A DNA stretch of 64,000 nt, taken from positions 12,761,516 through 12,825,515 of the forward strand of contig CM054114.1 in assembly GCA_028673005.1 (NCBI GenBank), given 5' to 3'. The notes under the pieces were generated by a model. It was not told where the DNA came from, did no database searches, and worked only from the letters and a program-made list of their open reading frames with translations. Both the position numbers and the translations under genes were made by a program. Source of the DNA: Tanypteryx hageni. Lineage: Eukaryota; Arthropoda; Insecta; Odonata; Petaluridae. Shown piece by piece: positions 23,076 through 35,582 of the stretch. Position 1 is the stretch's first letter, and the number at the start of each line of letters is the position of its first letter.

Positions 23076-24420
23076 CCAAAGCATTCCTACGAGTTGAGAC
23101 TGTAAACTGCGTACCGATCGGTCATCCTTACAAAACTTTAGAATTGAGCAGTTACATAAGGCTCAGCTATGATAAACCGCCATAGAAAATGGAAGCATTA
23201 AACATTTATAGTCAAGCGAATTTATTCCATTAAAACAAGATGAACTCTTGCTGCAAACCGATGACGCGTTTTTAATTCATTAAATTTTTATTCGTTGAAG
23301 CGGCTCGCTTCGGAGTGAACCCGCATGTTCGGAAAACATATCCGACAAATTCCAATGTACATGACAGGGCAAGAAAAGTTTCAGCACACGCGAATTTCGC
23401 ACGGCTCCAGCCAGGATAGATCGATATCTCAAAGCAAACGTTTATTTATATGCAAAAGATGAACATGATTTTTAAAAAAGCTTAGCCACACGGTCTTAGG
23501 AAATACAATTCGATCGGGAAAATCGACACAATTCTAAACTTTCTAAACTCGCAACATGAGAAATGAGACATGTCTGATGCCTACAACCCCGTGCAATATT
23601 CAATCACAATACCAAAAGGCGTAAGGGCAGAAATATTATATTTGTAAACATGTATACCGAATTGATTTGAAGTAACAACAACATTAAAAAGGAAATAACC
23701 TCTGAAAGGTTGAAAGTTTTATATAAGTTAACAATGAAGCTTACATTAATTTTCTAATTACAGAACTTCCCATTAAGTGTCGTATAAATGATTATCCACC
23801 TAGACGGTTGCGTTGGAAAATATACGCAAATTAGATTGATAATAGATAATTATACAACGCGTGTAGTATTTTATTAATCAACTTAAATAAAATTTTCAAC
23901 CTTTCAAAGTTTATTCTCTTTTGAATTATGTTGCTATCTGAGATAATAAAATAATTACTCACCTTCGTTTTCGGTATATTCATTTTGGGACACTCTTTAT
24001 GAATAAAAAAATGATGATGGCATAAAACAACAATATAATCCACACAAAAGTATTAAGACCAGGATTAAATCCTATTCGGGGCGAACTGGGACTTTAAATG
24101 AGTTACGGAGAGTATCTAAAAGGGCTAGAGAAGCGGACGGTGCAGCCGGGTGCTGGAGCAGCAGGAGGGATCGCCTGTCTCTCTCTCTCTCTCTTCCACG
24201 TTGCACTTATTGACTTTGATCCGACCGAAGTGATTGATGGATATCCTCAATGCGGCTCCCAAAACAGAAAGAAGCCGATGGTTCTGGAGGAGTCATCGCT
24301 TTATAACGGGGGAGTGTAATTTACTCCCAGCTGAGAGAAATGAAACGTGGAAAGGAGCAACGGAGCGTGAAAAAATAAACAAGCCCGAAGTAACAAAGGA
24401 CCGTACAGTCTCTGTCTTCC
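23076..24420. other. Unique, mostly AT-rich sequence
   Basis: AT-rich from 23,440 to 24,060 with no repeat. A short CT run sits at 24,178-24,194. Frames are under about 75 codons and unrecognised. Confidence 0.55.
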
Positions 24421-24424
24421 AATG

Positions 24425-24475
24425 CGACGGTCGCACTTTCGAATCCTGACTCGGGCACGGACGGCGATCGTGCTA
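24425..24475 (+). repeat. Possible SINE fragment with B-box and CTCGGGCACGG
   Basis: GCACTTTCGAATCCTGACTC followed by GGGCACGGACG resembles the tRNA-derived head of arthropod SINEs, in which a GGTTCGAATCC B box leads into CTCGGGCATGGATG. The A box cannot be placed with confidence upstream, and no poly(A) or simple tail is visible. Confidence 0.35.
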
Positions 24476-26740
24476 GTCATGGTTACCGCTAATAATGAGC
24501 TCATTGCGGCCATCCGAGACTACCGTTAAAATATAATAGAAATTTCCCGAAAAAAACACCTCGGCTTGAAGGAATGAATTATTACTACAGTCGTCGTTCG
24601 TTCGAATTGTTCGTTTTCTTCGTTTCAATTAATTTAACAGCTGTACGGCGACGCACGTCATGGCACATGGCATGCGACGGCGGTCTGCCGAAGAGTAAAC
24701 AGCGCAGTCAATTACGGCCTTTGAGTCGAAATCATAAAAAGGTCGAAGCGATAGAGGTGACCTCTCCTCAATCGAAGACGAATCAACGATCTGAGATAAT
24801 ACATTCGGAGAGGTCCTAAGTGAATTCGAAGTCACGCGATCGGAATGCCGCCTATCAAACGGACGGAAACTAGAAACGCATCGAAATAAATTCAGAGGCC
24901 CCGTCGATTCCAGTTATGCATGGTTCACTCAAATGTGACATCAGAGCCGACATCCTGTGAGAAAGTTCCTCCTTTTCCCTCCCCCATTTCCCTCCCCTCC
25001 CAATTTCCCTGCCCCCCCATCCCCGTTTCCCATCCTCACTCCGCCTCGGAGCCGGAATTCCTCGTGTAGTTAGTCGTGCGGTCCTCCGAGGCGACATTTC
25101 GTGTTCCTTCTCGGAAGGACGAGGTCGGACGGTCCAGTCGTCCGAGAAAACCATTCTCCTTAATGCACAAAAGATCCTTCCAGCAGCTGTCCCATACTTC
25201 CTCCCAAGATTTATCCTCCCTCCAGCTCTTAATCTTCTCTCCACCCTCTCCTCCCTTGCTTTAGAGAAAGAGGGTTTCCCACCCCCTCCACTCTCCCACC
25301 TTCCGCGCATGGTGAAGGAATGGAAAGAAGACAGAAAAGAACCAATTCCCTCTCTTCCGTCTTTGCTATCCGCCCATTCTATCTACAAAGACCTATCTCT
25401 CACTCCTCCCGACTCCTTTCCCTCTCTCTCTCTCTCTTTCTCTCTCTCACTCCTTCCCTCCCTCACTCCCTCCACGCCATACACCTTACAAAACTCCTTT
25501 ACAGCCACTCCACCCAATTTAAAAGCTCGCTCGCACACTCACATGCATAAGACAGATATTCACAGAGGGCGCAGCGCACACACTCTCTGGCCCTCAGCCG
25601 AACAAAGAGCATTGTTCTTTGGCATACAATGGCGGCATTTTCGGTGGGAGGGTTGCCTTTTGCCGGCGTTCTTCAGAGGAGGCCTGTCGCGGGAGTGGGG
25701 TGGTTATCAGGAATGAGGGTGGGAGAAATTGGGGTGAGGGTGGAGGGGGAAATTGGGAGAGGGTGGGGGAAATTGGGGGGGGAGGAAGAAACGCCGTAGT
25801 GTAACACAGGGGGCGTTAATTCACCCGCAGATGGCAGGTGGCGTTAAATCGACCGATAATATGCGAAGCTTTCTATCGAAAATGGAAAGATTTACGAGGC
25901 GCTCAATTTTTTTCTGAGCCGTTATATTTTTTGATGGGATTCATCTGAAAGGTTCCCTAGGCGAACGGCGCCGCTGGAATCGATTTACGCGTAAATATTC
26001 CTTGGAATGAATCGATGTTATTCGTCGTCACGCAAAGAGAGGAGCTTCCGGGATAGGAAGGATACATCGCGTGATTCACGTCAAACGTTCAATCGACGAT
26101 TGGGCGGATGAAATCCAATGGAAAGTTACCGATAACAAACAGTAAAAAAATAAGGAATCAAGTTGTACTGGTTCAAGAGTAGTTGACTTCGAAGAAATCA
26201 CAGGATGCAGATATTTTTGAAAATGTATTCCATGCTCTCCGAAAGCTGGGTCGAGAGTTCTGTCGCGGTTGACTCGCATCCACAGAAAAATCCTTTCGAT
26301 CCATACCTATGTTGTTGACGAAGTGCTGACAGAAGTAGAACCGAATGGTTATGAGCCAAACTCACTTCAAATCGAGTTAAGGTTTTTTCATAGCGATATA
26401 AAAAAAAGATTATCTATTATGACTTTAATTTGAATAGACGATCGTCGCCTTCCAAAGGCATTTTTATTCGACGAATGACAAACTAAGCATCGATGGAAAA
26501 ACTTCGCAGGAATTCGAATGCTCTTCACCGCCGCCATTCCTCGCACAAAGGATGAAAGTGACGACTCACCAAGAAGAAGAATACGGAAAGGAACAGAGAA
26601 TAAGCAGAAATTCAGTCGAAAGCTGCTGCGAACTCGGCACATTTCGCTCTTATCGTTGTAAAATTCCCCTCTAGGATATAAAAAAATCTCTTCGCCACAA
26701 AAGGGTGACGGTCTATTTCGATGATTGACATATCGAAATC
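24476..26740. other. Unique sequence with C-rich and CT tracts
   Basis: Pyrimidine-rich tracts lie at 24,965-25,035, 25,195-25,300 and 25,395-25,480. A G-rich stretch with GGGAGA/GGTGGGG lies at 25,690-25,790. Frames of 135-146 codons overlapping these are compositional. Nothing else recognised. Confidence 0.5.
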
Positions 26741-27196
26741 CAGTAGAATCCCGATTATCCGACCTTCGATTATCCGATCTTCGATTATCCCACAATCCGT
26801 TTTATCCGACATGACGAATATAAGAACTTTTAAGAATGAATATCCAAAAAACTACGGGCCTTCAAAAATATAGCTCCTACAGCACTGCCAGCTTGGTATT
26901 ACAGGCTACAAAACGCACGGATAAGGTCTGAAATTTTTCGAAGTTGGTTTTTTAGTAATTTAACAAATCCCAATCACTCACTACTTTCAAAAATGAACTG
27001 TTTTATTCGCAAAATTATAACAAATGCTATTTTTGTTTGTGATATAGCTTTGTACTTGACGGCCGTATTGTGTTTTCGTCGGAATTAGTAATATACTGAG
27101 TTTATAGATATTTATGCCTGATTTTTTTCATTATTATTCCGTATTATCCGACCATCCTTCGGTCTCGTTTATTTCGGGCAGTCGGGGTTCTAACTG
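26741..27196. mobile_element. Pogo/Tigger-like element, about 456 bp
   Basis: Begins CAGTAGAATCCCGATTATCC, followed by three repeats of CGATTATCCGA. It ends with TATTATCCGACCATCC, then GTCGGGGTTCTAACTG. The two ends invert on each other (CAGT-AGAATCCCGA against CAGTTAGAACCCCGA). The TA target duplication is not intact (TC on the left, TT on the right). No transposase frame. A 166-codon frame starting inside it at 27,114 runs past the element and is not supported. Confidence 0.75.
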
Positions 27197-28154
27197 TTCT
27201 TCCTTTTCGGGCTCCGTGCATATTACGCGCGCACACATGCGTGTGTCGCTACAAAATGAGAGTCGAAAGGAGCGAGAGCGAATCACGGGGGAGGTAGTTG
27301 CCAAAAGCACAAACGGGGTATGTGATGGGTCGCATGTGAGTGTCTGCTCCGCGGGTGACGATCCTCTTTATAGTATCTACCAAAGAGATCTCCCCGTCCG
27401 GCGGAGAGCCATTGTGCCTTCCTTCATACTCGTCATCTCTTTCCCCTTCATCCGTCCTCTCCTAAGATTCCATCCACCCGATCCCTCTTCCTACAATAGA
27501 GATACAAAAGGAACTAGTATCTCGTTGCCCCGAGTATTGTTTCCGAGAGACTTCTATTGTTCGAAAAACAGTGGGAGACTTCAAACGCGAATGGCTCATT
27601 GTCCTTTATATTAAAATGGCAAGGTTATTTGGATCGAGACGCAAATTCTTCGTCTTTAAAAACAATATCTTTTGTTTAATTTGGAATTTTTTCGACGCTT
27701 GGAAAAACAGTTCTGATTGGGTTCGATTGTTCCGATATCAAAACGTTACATAGAGTTCAGGACAATGGAATCGTAAGGAAGGTTTACGAGCGTTCGATCG
27801 GGCGACAGAATCAAGGAGACTATAGCGAAGACGTTTCAAACAAGAAGAATGGATTTTACGAGAGCGTAGACATAGTTAAGCGCGAAATATTGCAAAAACC
27901 ATCCGTGGAATTCGAGGAGAAGATCGGCGGATAATTGTTCGCTGATAACGAAAATACTCCACGTTTCTCGGTAGTGGACTTCCCAGTCCTGTCACGCCTT
28001 CCGTTCTACTCCCAATTATTCCCTTTCTCAAGAGTTTTATTGCTTATAAATATTCCTTCACCAATTCACTATATTAGCGACATTTATTTTGCCGAATACT
28101 ATAAAATTGTACTCAATAGATTCGCATTTTTAAATAAAAGGAAAAGGAACCAAA
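27197..28154. other. Unique sequence
   Basis: Mixed sequence without repeats. Frames of 60-95 codons show no domain. Confidence 0.5.
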
Positions 28155-28825
28155 CAAGATGGAATAGTATACTCCACAGAGATTTCAAAAGCGTTCTTTA
28201 TGGGAAGTACGTATGAAACTGTATCGAAAGATTGGGCGATTCTATCTCCGAATTATGTGGTCTCGCGGACTTGCTTGTATTAAATGTTGTTCTCTTTCCG
28301 AATACATTTTTGAATCAATACGTTGCAGATCATATAAGGGCGTGGGAAAAAAAACATGAATTTTAATTGTTGTTTGCCGAGAAAACCGTCTTAGCGATCG
28401 ACGCAAACAAAATATGCGATGCTTTGCTCGGGATTTTATCGAATTTTCATCTCAGAAAGTATAACTCGTAATTATGTGGTCTCGCGGACTTTCTTGTGGT
28501 AATTGTTGTTCTCTATCCGAATAAAATTTTTGATTTATACTTACCTTACAAATCATATAAGAGCTAGGGAGAGAAAAGTTTGGTATTTCATTGCTACTTA
28601 ACGGATGCCATTTAACGAGATAATTCAAGATTCAAGTAATTATGTAAAGTGGGAAGTTCTAATTGACGGATTCAGTTCAAAATCAAAATTGGGCGATACA
28701 TTTTAATAGCGATTACTTCTACTTAATTTAATTAAAATACGTCCAGCGGTTTAGGAGGTGAAAGTTACGACGGACGGACCGACGATACGTCCCCATAAGC
28801 CTACGACCGCTTCGCTGGTAAAGAA
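28155..28825 (+). repeat. Dispersed repeat family A, copy 2 with internal duplication
   Basis: 28,155-28,330 and 28,440-28,825 together cover the whole family A series. The middle block is present twice: AATTATGTGGTCTCGCGGACTT near 28,252 and again near 28,470 (each 20-base core is nearly identical), each followed by TTGTTCTCT(A/T)TCCGAATA and (AG/CAAAT)CATATAAG. The 3' part ends CGTCCAGCGGTTTAGGAGGTG, GACGGACGGACCGACG and GACCGCTTCGCTGGTAA. The two partial copies may be one element nested beside another, or an internal duplication. Confidence 0.8.
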
Positions 28826-30910
28826 CGTCTAATAATTCAAACCGATATTTCGGTTTGTTATTAAGTTTTCTCTGACGATAATCGGCTATAAACTCGGCAC
28901 ATCCCTCTTAAGATGAAAATCTTTTCTTCCAAATATCCATCCTCGATGATTTTTACATTTCGCTTCGCGCCGTTCCTTGGCGATTCATATCGTCACAGTC
29001 TGCACCCCGTGATACCTCGCCCGTAAATCTTGCGCGTTCTCATTTTCGTGAAGTTCATGACCGAAGGCCATTTGAGGCTAAAGACCATCCTTGATAAATG
29101 CAACCCTCGTTTTTCAAAAGTATTCGCGGGCGCGAAGGAGATTAGAATGTGATCAGCGATTTCGATTCCGTGCGCTACGTAGTCATTACTCCCCCCTCCC
29201 CCGCCCATTTCTCCTCCTCCCGCCTACTTCCCCTCCTCCCATTCTCCTCCTCCCCCTCCTCCCGCCTACTTCCCCTCCGCCCATTCTCCTCCCCATCTTC
29301 CTCCCCTTTTAAACACGCGCTCACAATGCGGAGAGTTCCTAATTCCACAGCCACACACACACACAAGCACGCACCGTCTACGCCCCTCGGGGTTGCATTA
29401 TTTATGGTTCTAATTAACAAACAAACGCGCATTCCTTCATAGCAACCATCCGCTTGCCTTCTGCCGCGAGACAAAGGGAAAAAGAGCCCTCAAAAAGCTT
29501 TTCACCCTTTTTCCAACTTCCCGCGCATCTTTTCCAAAGATAACGACCGGATATTTCCACCATTTTATATTTGTTTCCCTTCGAGTCGTTCGGGACGCCC
29601 TCTCGCGGCGAGCGTTAACTGACTGGAGCGTTTTGGATGTGTTTTGTTTGCCCATTCGCTTCCTCCCAAAAAGCCTTCGAGGAGTGTTTTGGGCTCATAA
29701 CGGCCGGTAATGGAATCCGTGGTAAGCTCTTTGCGCATTACAAAGTCTCGGGGTGGATGCTGGCTGGAGTACATCTTTTCTTTCAATTCGCTTTCTCGTC
29801 CTTCCCATCGCGGCCCGAACGGGAACGTTCGACGTTCCGATGCGTGGGCAATCTTGAAATTTTCACTCGACGTGGGCGGGATGCGCGTGGGTCGGATTTT
29901 CTCCTTCAAAAGAGCGATTACGACAAAAGTGAATTTTGGAATTCATCTCGGTGCTTGCGTCAAATGTGGAACGATTTCTTCGATCGCACACCTACTTATG
30001 AAAGGAAATATCAGTTCCCTTTTACAAACCAAATGCTTTTGTTCAAGAAATAGGCTGATTTTTAAACAAAAGTCAATGCAATTTTTTGTGAAATATTTAA
30101 TCAGGTGAATCAGCGCTTTAAAAATATCCAATTTCTCTCGTATTTCCCAACTCTACGATTTAACCACATAACATCGCTGCATAAATGAGCGGATGTCGCC
30201 TTCGAATATAATGGTCACAAGAGAAAAATTCGCAGAATAACCAGTTAAACACCGGAGCAATCCCGACACATTATCGGAGGGAATATCCAGAAAGACTTTT
30301 TAAGATAATTAACGGCAAAATTTTCTCTCATTCATTTAAAAAAATGTTTTGCGGAATAATTTAATGACGGCCATAAACATTATCACTGGACCTTCGTTGC
30401 TTAACTTTTATTTGCCGAACTTTTTTTCATTCTCAAGGTTGCGCTTCGTCATATAAATAACCTTAAATCGACGTTCGGCACATCCGATTTTTTTATATGT
30501 ATTTCGTATTTTCCCTCGGAGTACAGGATGTTCGATCTCCTGTTTTGCAAGAAAATAAATCGTTAAATTGCGATAATTATTAGCTTACGCTGAAAGAAAG
30601 TCCAATGACATGGAACAGATAAAGAGGTTAAGGCGGGGGGTGGAGAAGAGTTATGACCTGAAAACCGATTGGCCGCGTCGTCCTGGACAGCTAGAGAAAC
30701 CCAGAAGGGATAACCTTTGCCATTTTCACCACGACACTGGCAATAAACACTCATTCTAATCTTAGACCATTTTTCGATATCTTCTGAATGACGCGTCTCA
30801 TTATTTGGTTCGATTTATTACGAATGGAAAGCTTTTCAGAGCTCAATGAATACTGAGACATCAACGGACCCATTCCTGAACGCTGACAATGAAATGACTC
30901 TCGTGAACGC
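28826..30910. other. Unique sequence with a CT tract
   Basis: 29,188-29,312 is a C/T-rich tract made of CTCCTCCCGCCTACTTCCC-like repeats, followed by an ACACAC run at 29,353-29,365. Overlapping frames of 114-138 codons at 29,565-30,108 on both strands lack domains. AT-rich from 30,040 on. Confidence 0.5.
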
Positions 30911-30917
30911 TTAATAA

Positions 30918-31093
30918 CAGGGGCGGACTAGTTCCGGTGCAAAGGGACGGTCTGCTGAAACTTGGGCATGTATTATTTTTTTTATCAATTAGTCATTATT
31001 TTCCATGATAAAATTAGCTCTCCATTATATTACTTACCGTGTGTTCTTCACAAATTACCGGGCCGTTTTATACCTCTCATCAGTCCGGCCCTG
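30918..31093. mobile_element. Short hAT-type MITE, 176 bp, with target duplication
   Basis: Left end CAGGGGCGGACTAG, right end ATCAGTCCGGCCCTG, which invert on each other with two differences. The flanking octamers are CTTAATAA (30,910-30,917) and CTTAACAA (31,094-31,101), one mismatch. Its TIR differs from the GCCCGC family, so it is a separate hAT family. No coding capacity. Confidence 0.88.
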
Positions 31094-31101
31094 CTTAACA
31101 A

Positions 31102-33600
31102 GTTTTCCAATTCCAAATGATTGTTTCCATAAATTAAGGGACGCTACATATTTTATATGCTGCAATTCCTCCATAGAGCATTAATTACTCAACAGTTCAC
31201 TCGCGGAAACCTTCTCCCTCCCGACGTAATCTTCCCGTCTCACATTCCCCGTGCAGTCGAAATTAAATTCGAGAATTTTCGTGTCCGTTGCATATTTTTT
31301 CGTTTCGACCACGCGATTGTTTTCACGGGAATATTTCGTGAAATGGTAACTGGTCGGCCTTGCCGGGTTCTGTTTTTTTTCTTCCTCGCACGATCCCCGC
31401 CGCCATTTCCATCACGCGTGATCAATGGCGCCATAAATATCCTCGGCGCACGATATACGTGACACTCTTCCTGCGCGTGGTGATGGGCCATTCTTTCCCG
31501 AAGGAATGGGAAAATGGAAAGAGTTTAAGAAATTGTATTTTACGGCCCGCGCTTTCGTGGAGCTGCCTCGTATAACACACAAATCGATTCATCTTACTGC
31601 CTTAAATTGTAAAACCGAGACACTTTCTTGCAGTGGAATATTTCCCAGCAGCAGACGTAGGCGTTTTCATTTTTGGCAAGCAAAAGAAGTTTCGAACAAA
31701 ATTGAAACGAACCGCCTATTAAATTAAAATGCGGGGAATTTAATTTAAACCATGGCGAAAGATTTTAATGGCTCCCTTAGGATGACAAATTAACTCTCTC
31801 TTTTCACGGCGTCGAAAGCAAAAATAATAATTCTGAAGTTCTCTCCATAAATTGGGTCGGTCCCTCCTTCCATTCCATTCGCCACGACTACTCTCAGACC
31901 CAATTCTCCGCTGGCTCGATCACCACAGCCTTTAATGAACTTTTGTTGTCTCTCTCTCCCTCCCCTCTCTCCACATCCCCTATCTCCCCCCTCTCCCCCC
32001 TCTCCCCCTCCATTCTATATCCCTTCCTTCCTATCTCCCTCCCCACATCCCCTCTCTTTTACTCTACAACTACGATATATAGTCGTTTAGATAAGTAAAA
32101 GAATCCAAACTAAATCTCACGATCAGTCCCATTTGAATTACGTAATTTCGCGAAAAATACTACGATAATTTAAGGCAATCTATGCACTCGTATATATTAC
32201 ACGTATTCGGGTTGAGGCAACAATTGATTCTCGAAGTTTAACAATGACGTGGTCGGCAAGACAACATCACATTTAAAAGCTGATATTTTCCCAAAATATG
32301 TGATTTAAATGTTTAATATAAGAGATTTCAAACGGTATGCGGGAAAAAATGAATAGAAAAAGAAACTTCATTAATATTTCTAAAACATCATATACGAAGA
32401 TCGAACGCCATTTTTTTAAATTTAAATTTCCAAAATAATATAAGCCTGCACTTAAGTCGCTTTTTACGTGTTATCTTACGGGAAATGGAAATCGCCCCCC
32501 TGGAGTCGAACCCGGTTCTTTTTTCGTATTTTTTCATAATTTAATTTTTATATCTGAATCAAACATTCCTGCGAAATTTCAACCTTCCACCTAATCGGGA
32601 AGTTTGTTAAAAACGCCATTGATGACGTCAGAGTTACGATGACATCACCGAAACTATATGTATTATTTTATTTTATTTCTCCTGTTAGTAATTGACAATA
32701 GGTAAGATGGAAAAGAGACTGCTTAGTCTAAATCTCGCCCAAATAAAGGCGGATGTCTATCTCCCACCTCCCCTTCCCTCTCCTCGCTCTTAAACTACCG
32801 ACCTATCACCCGCATCGCAACCTGCCCTCTTCCAAAACCTCTCTAGGGAAAGCTTCCAAAGAATCCCGCGTTTCCTTCCATTCGTTCTTCGCGACTCCCG
32901 TGAGCGTGCAAGGACGGGGTAATTTCCACGTGCACTTTCACCCCATCCGTCCTTCGATCTCCCTATCATTTTCTCTCGTACTGTTTGTTCCATGGCAACC
33001 CTCTTCCTCTCATTACGCGACAAAGGAAAAGTTTTCTTTGGAGCATGGTCGGAGGGAGGCTGAATTGGCGGTAGGCTGCTGAAAGAGGATGTCATATGAC
33101 CTTTAAGCGGTGACCTATAGGGTGGTTTTTTCATATGAGGTTGGAGGGATGTATATATCTGCGACCGTTGGAGGCAGTCGAGGGATGGAAGATACTTTTG
33201 AGTTGATGGAGGAACCATGAGGGAGGGGGAAGAGGCCGAGTGATAATGGTCGGGGGGCTCGCTGAGGAGCGTATCTTAGATATTATGGGAATATTGTGCG
33301 CGCGTGCGTGTGTCAGCGCGTTCAAGTGTGTGTGTGTGTGTGTTTTCAGGAAGAGACGAGGGTGGACCGCAAAGCAAAGACAGGGTTAATATCTGATGTT
33401 TATGCTAATTTTCCGTGTTCTTTACTGACGAAACATATTACTACGTCGTGCCGCGAAATAACAGAACATAAATACAACACTTCGAGTCTTCCGACTATGA
33501 ATCCTAGCTTTTATTAATTCCCCTTCGTACGAGAAAACGTGAAAATTGATAAAAGCTCATCGTATTTTCCGCAAAGGTAACTTAAGAGAGATTTTTTTAA
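31102..33600. other. Unique sequence with a CT tract and a GT run
   Basis: 31,945-32,062 is pyrimidine-rich (CTCTCCCCTATCTCCCCCC). 33,330-33,345 is a GT run ending TTTTCAG, discussed separately. 32,090-32,720 is AT-rich. The 142-codon minus-strand frame at 32,790-33,218 has no recognised domain. Confidence 0.5.
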
Positions 33601-33605
33601 ATACC

Positions 33606-33659
33606 AAGCGTGCAGAGATCGGGGATTCGCAAATGGAAATTAAATACCTCTGCACGCTT
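33606..33659. repeat. Perfect 12-bp inverted repeat with 30-nt loop
   Basis: AAGCGTGCAGAG (33,606-33,617) and CTCTGCACGCTT (33,648-33,659) are exact reverse complements. Pairing can extend by two bases beyond one mismatch. No known structured RNA is recognised. Confidence 0.6.
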
Positions 33660-34560
33660 TGTCGTTTTTTCCGAGCGGTATCACCGCTGTAGAGAGGACA
33701 AATATTTTTTAACGGTGAAGTATCATTTTGCGCCTACGGAACGACCACGAAAAATACGAGTAGGCGAGGAAGGAAGGGCGCAGCACTAAGATTTAAATAT
33801 GGAAAATCCTCGTCTCTTTGATACGAATATATATTCGCGTCGAACAAAGTGACCTTTTGAAAGCGGAGAGAGTTTCGAACCAATAACCATCTCATGAAAG
33901 TAAAATAAACGCCCGCCGCCTAACGCAGATGGAGTTATTCCCCGCCGCAGAGGGTCCCGCGCAAGAAGGAACGTATTACTACTGCGGGTAAATATGGCAC
34001 TCCCGAATGTGGGCGTGGGCGTAATAATCGAGAAATGGACGCATATCTATAACAATAATAAACACTTAAAAGGTTATTTCTGGGCGTCAAGATTACATGT
34101 GAGCGTAAATATCTTATTATTTATCTTAGAATTACGTATAAAAGACGCTCTTAATCAGCGCATTTACCCGGATTCGACGCTTGGGTTACTTTCTCACTAA
34201 ATTTCCACATCTACATGATATCCTGCAAGTCATAAAGTTTAAATTTTATTGCAAATGATTTGGTCGGCAAGAGCTGCAAAGGGGCAGGTACTTGAGCTCG
34301 GTTTCGGGACGAACCCTAGAGTTTCGCACTCCTAATCCGAGTTAATGACGGTCGTAAGGTCTGTGCAGCAGTCATTTTTGAATGTGGTTACAACTACATA
34401 TTTAACATAGGCCATAGCGCGTATATTTGGGAATGATTGGGAGGCGAAAAGTGGAATGAGGCGATAGGGAGGAGGAGGAGAAAAGAATAGCGAGGTGGGA
34501 TAGTGGGCGGTTAAGACGAAGCTGCTCTTATGTTAGTGTTGGAAAGAGGTCTTTTTGGGG
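33660..34560. other. Unique sequence
   Basis: No coding signal. A 68-codon plus-strand frame (33,994-34,200) is unremarkable. Confidence 0.5.
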
Positions 34561-34562
34561 GT

Positions 34563-34620
34563 GGTATATAAAGACCTTCCTTTTTCACATCGACCGGTTC
34601 AGCACGGTTTTCCATGGCGA
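34563..34620 (+). promoter_or_regulatory. Possible TATA plus initiator core promoter
   Basis: TATATAAAG at about 34,564-34,572 lies about 33 bp upstream of TTCAGCA (34,596-34,602), near the arthropod initiator TCA(G/T)T. An ATGG at 34,613 opens only a four-codon frame. A second ATG at 34,646 opens a frame of 126 codons that soon enters the CT tract. Spacing is right for a core promoter, but such combinations also occur by chance. Confidence 0.25.
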
Positions 34621-34689
34621 GCGAATAAGAGGGACAGCGGCGGCGATGGGAAGAAAGATGACGATCGCAAGTGATCGTTCCTGCATTGT

Positions 34690-34870
34690 TTATGAGATCC
34701 CCCCCTGCTCACCTCTCTCCCCTCACATTTATCTCCCTTCATATCCTCCCCTCCTCCCCCCACTCCCCCTCCCACACCCCCTCCCACTCTCCCCTCCCAA
34801 GCCCCCCTACCACTCCATCCTCCCGAGCCCCCCTCTCACTCCCTCCTCCCCTCCTTCTCCTCTTCGGCGC
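34690..34870. repeat. Pyrimidine (C/T-rich) tract
   Basis: Irregular CTCCC/CCCTC repeats on the plus strand. It accounts for the proline/serine/leucine-rich frames of 126 and 140 codons that cross it. Confidence 0.85.
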
Positions 34871-35582
34871 GGCCGTCGACATTTCTCTCCCTCCCATGAT
34901 AAAAAGGGAAGTCCCTTTCCCTCGTCCGAAGAGAGATCTATTCCTCGACTTCCGACATTATCGAGCGGACCATGTCTTCTCTTTCCTGTCTCTTCTCCCC
35001 AGCTTATCTCTTGTAAGTTGTGTTGATAGGTTTTTCATAAAAGTTTTCGTTATTTCAGCCTTCTCTCTCTCTCTCTCCCATGCTCCTCTCTAAACCCACT
35101 TCCTCTCCACAAGAGACGAAACTCGGTCCGTTAATTAGTTTGTTTTGTTTTATCGACATTGAGAGACGAGAGCCCAGTACGAACATGCTTCCTGGTAGTC
35201 ATTTTTCTGAATTATTAATTAAATATCAAATTAATGGTAATCAATACTAGTTTCTACTCCTTTTATGCTTCCCTTGCCCTTTTTTTAACTCTACTTGTAT
35301 AACGTCGAAAACTCGACCAAAAATGATGACTCCACGTTTTTTTCGCCCACGACCAAAAACTCTATCCCTCAAAAAGTTTCCGATTTTATTTTTTTAAATA
35401 TTAAAATGCACACAGAAATAAAATGTTTGCAACTTCAATTCTTATTATTTAAAATTATATTAAGCAAACCAGTACTTAATATTTTGATGAAATATTTAAT
35501 TTTGTCGAAGCTACAAAAATGTATCAACAAAGGAAGGCAGTTTGAAATAATATATCCGCACATTGCAGCATAATTATTCATA
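34871..35582. other. Unique sequence, AT-rich toward the right
   Basis: A CTTGTAAGT at about 35,010 looks like a splice donor, but the preceding sequence is CT-rich and gives no credible exon. 35,260-35,580 is AT-rich. No gene recognised. Confidence 0.5.

Noticed and set aside
23020..23080. A complete tRNA gene
   Set aside because: The T arm is plausible, but no acceptor-stem partner or A box lies at the required distance.
34690..35093. Protein of 126-140 codons downstream of the TATA/initiator site at 34.56 kb
   Set aside because: The frame is mostly the CT tract. Two overlapping frames are equally open.
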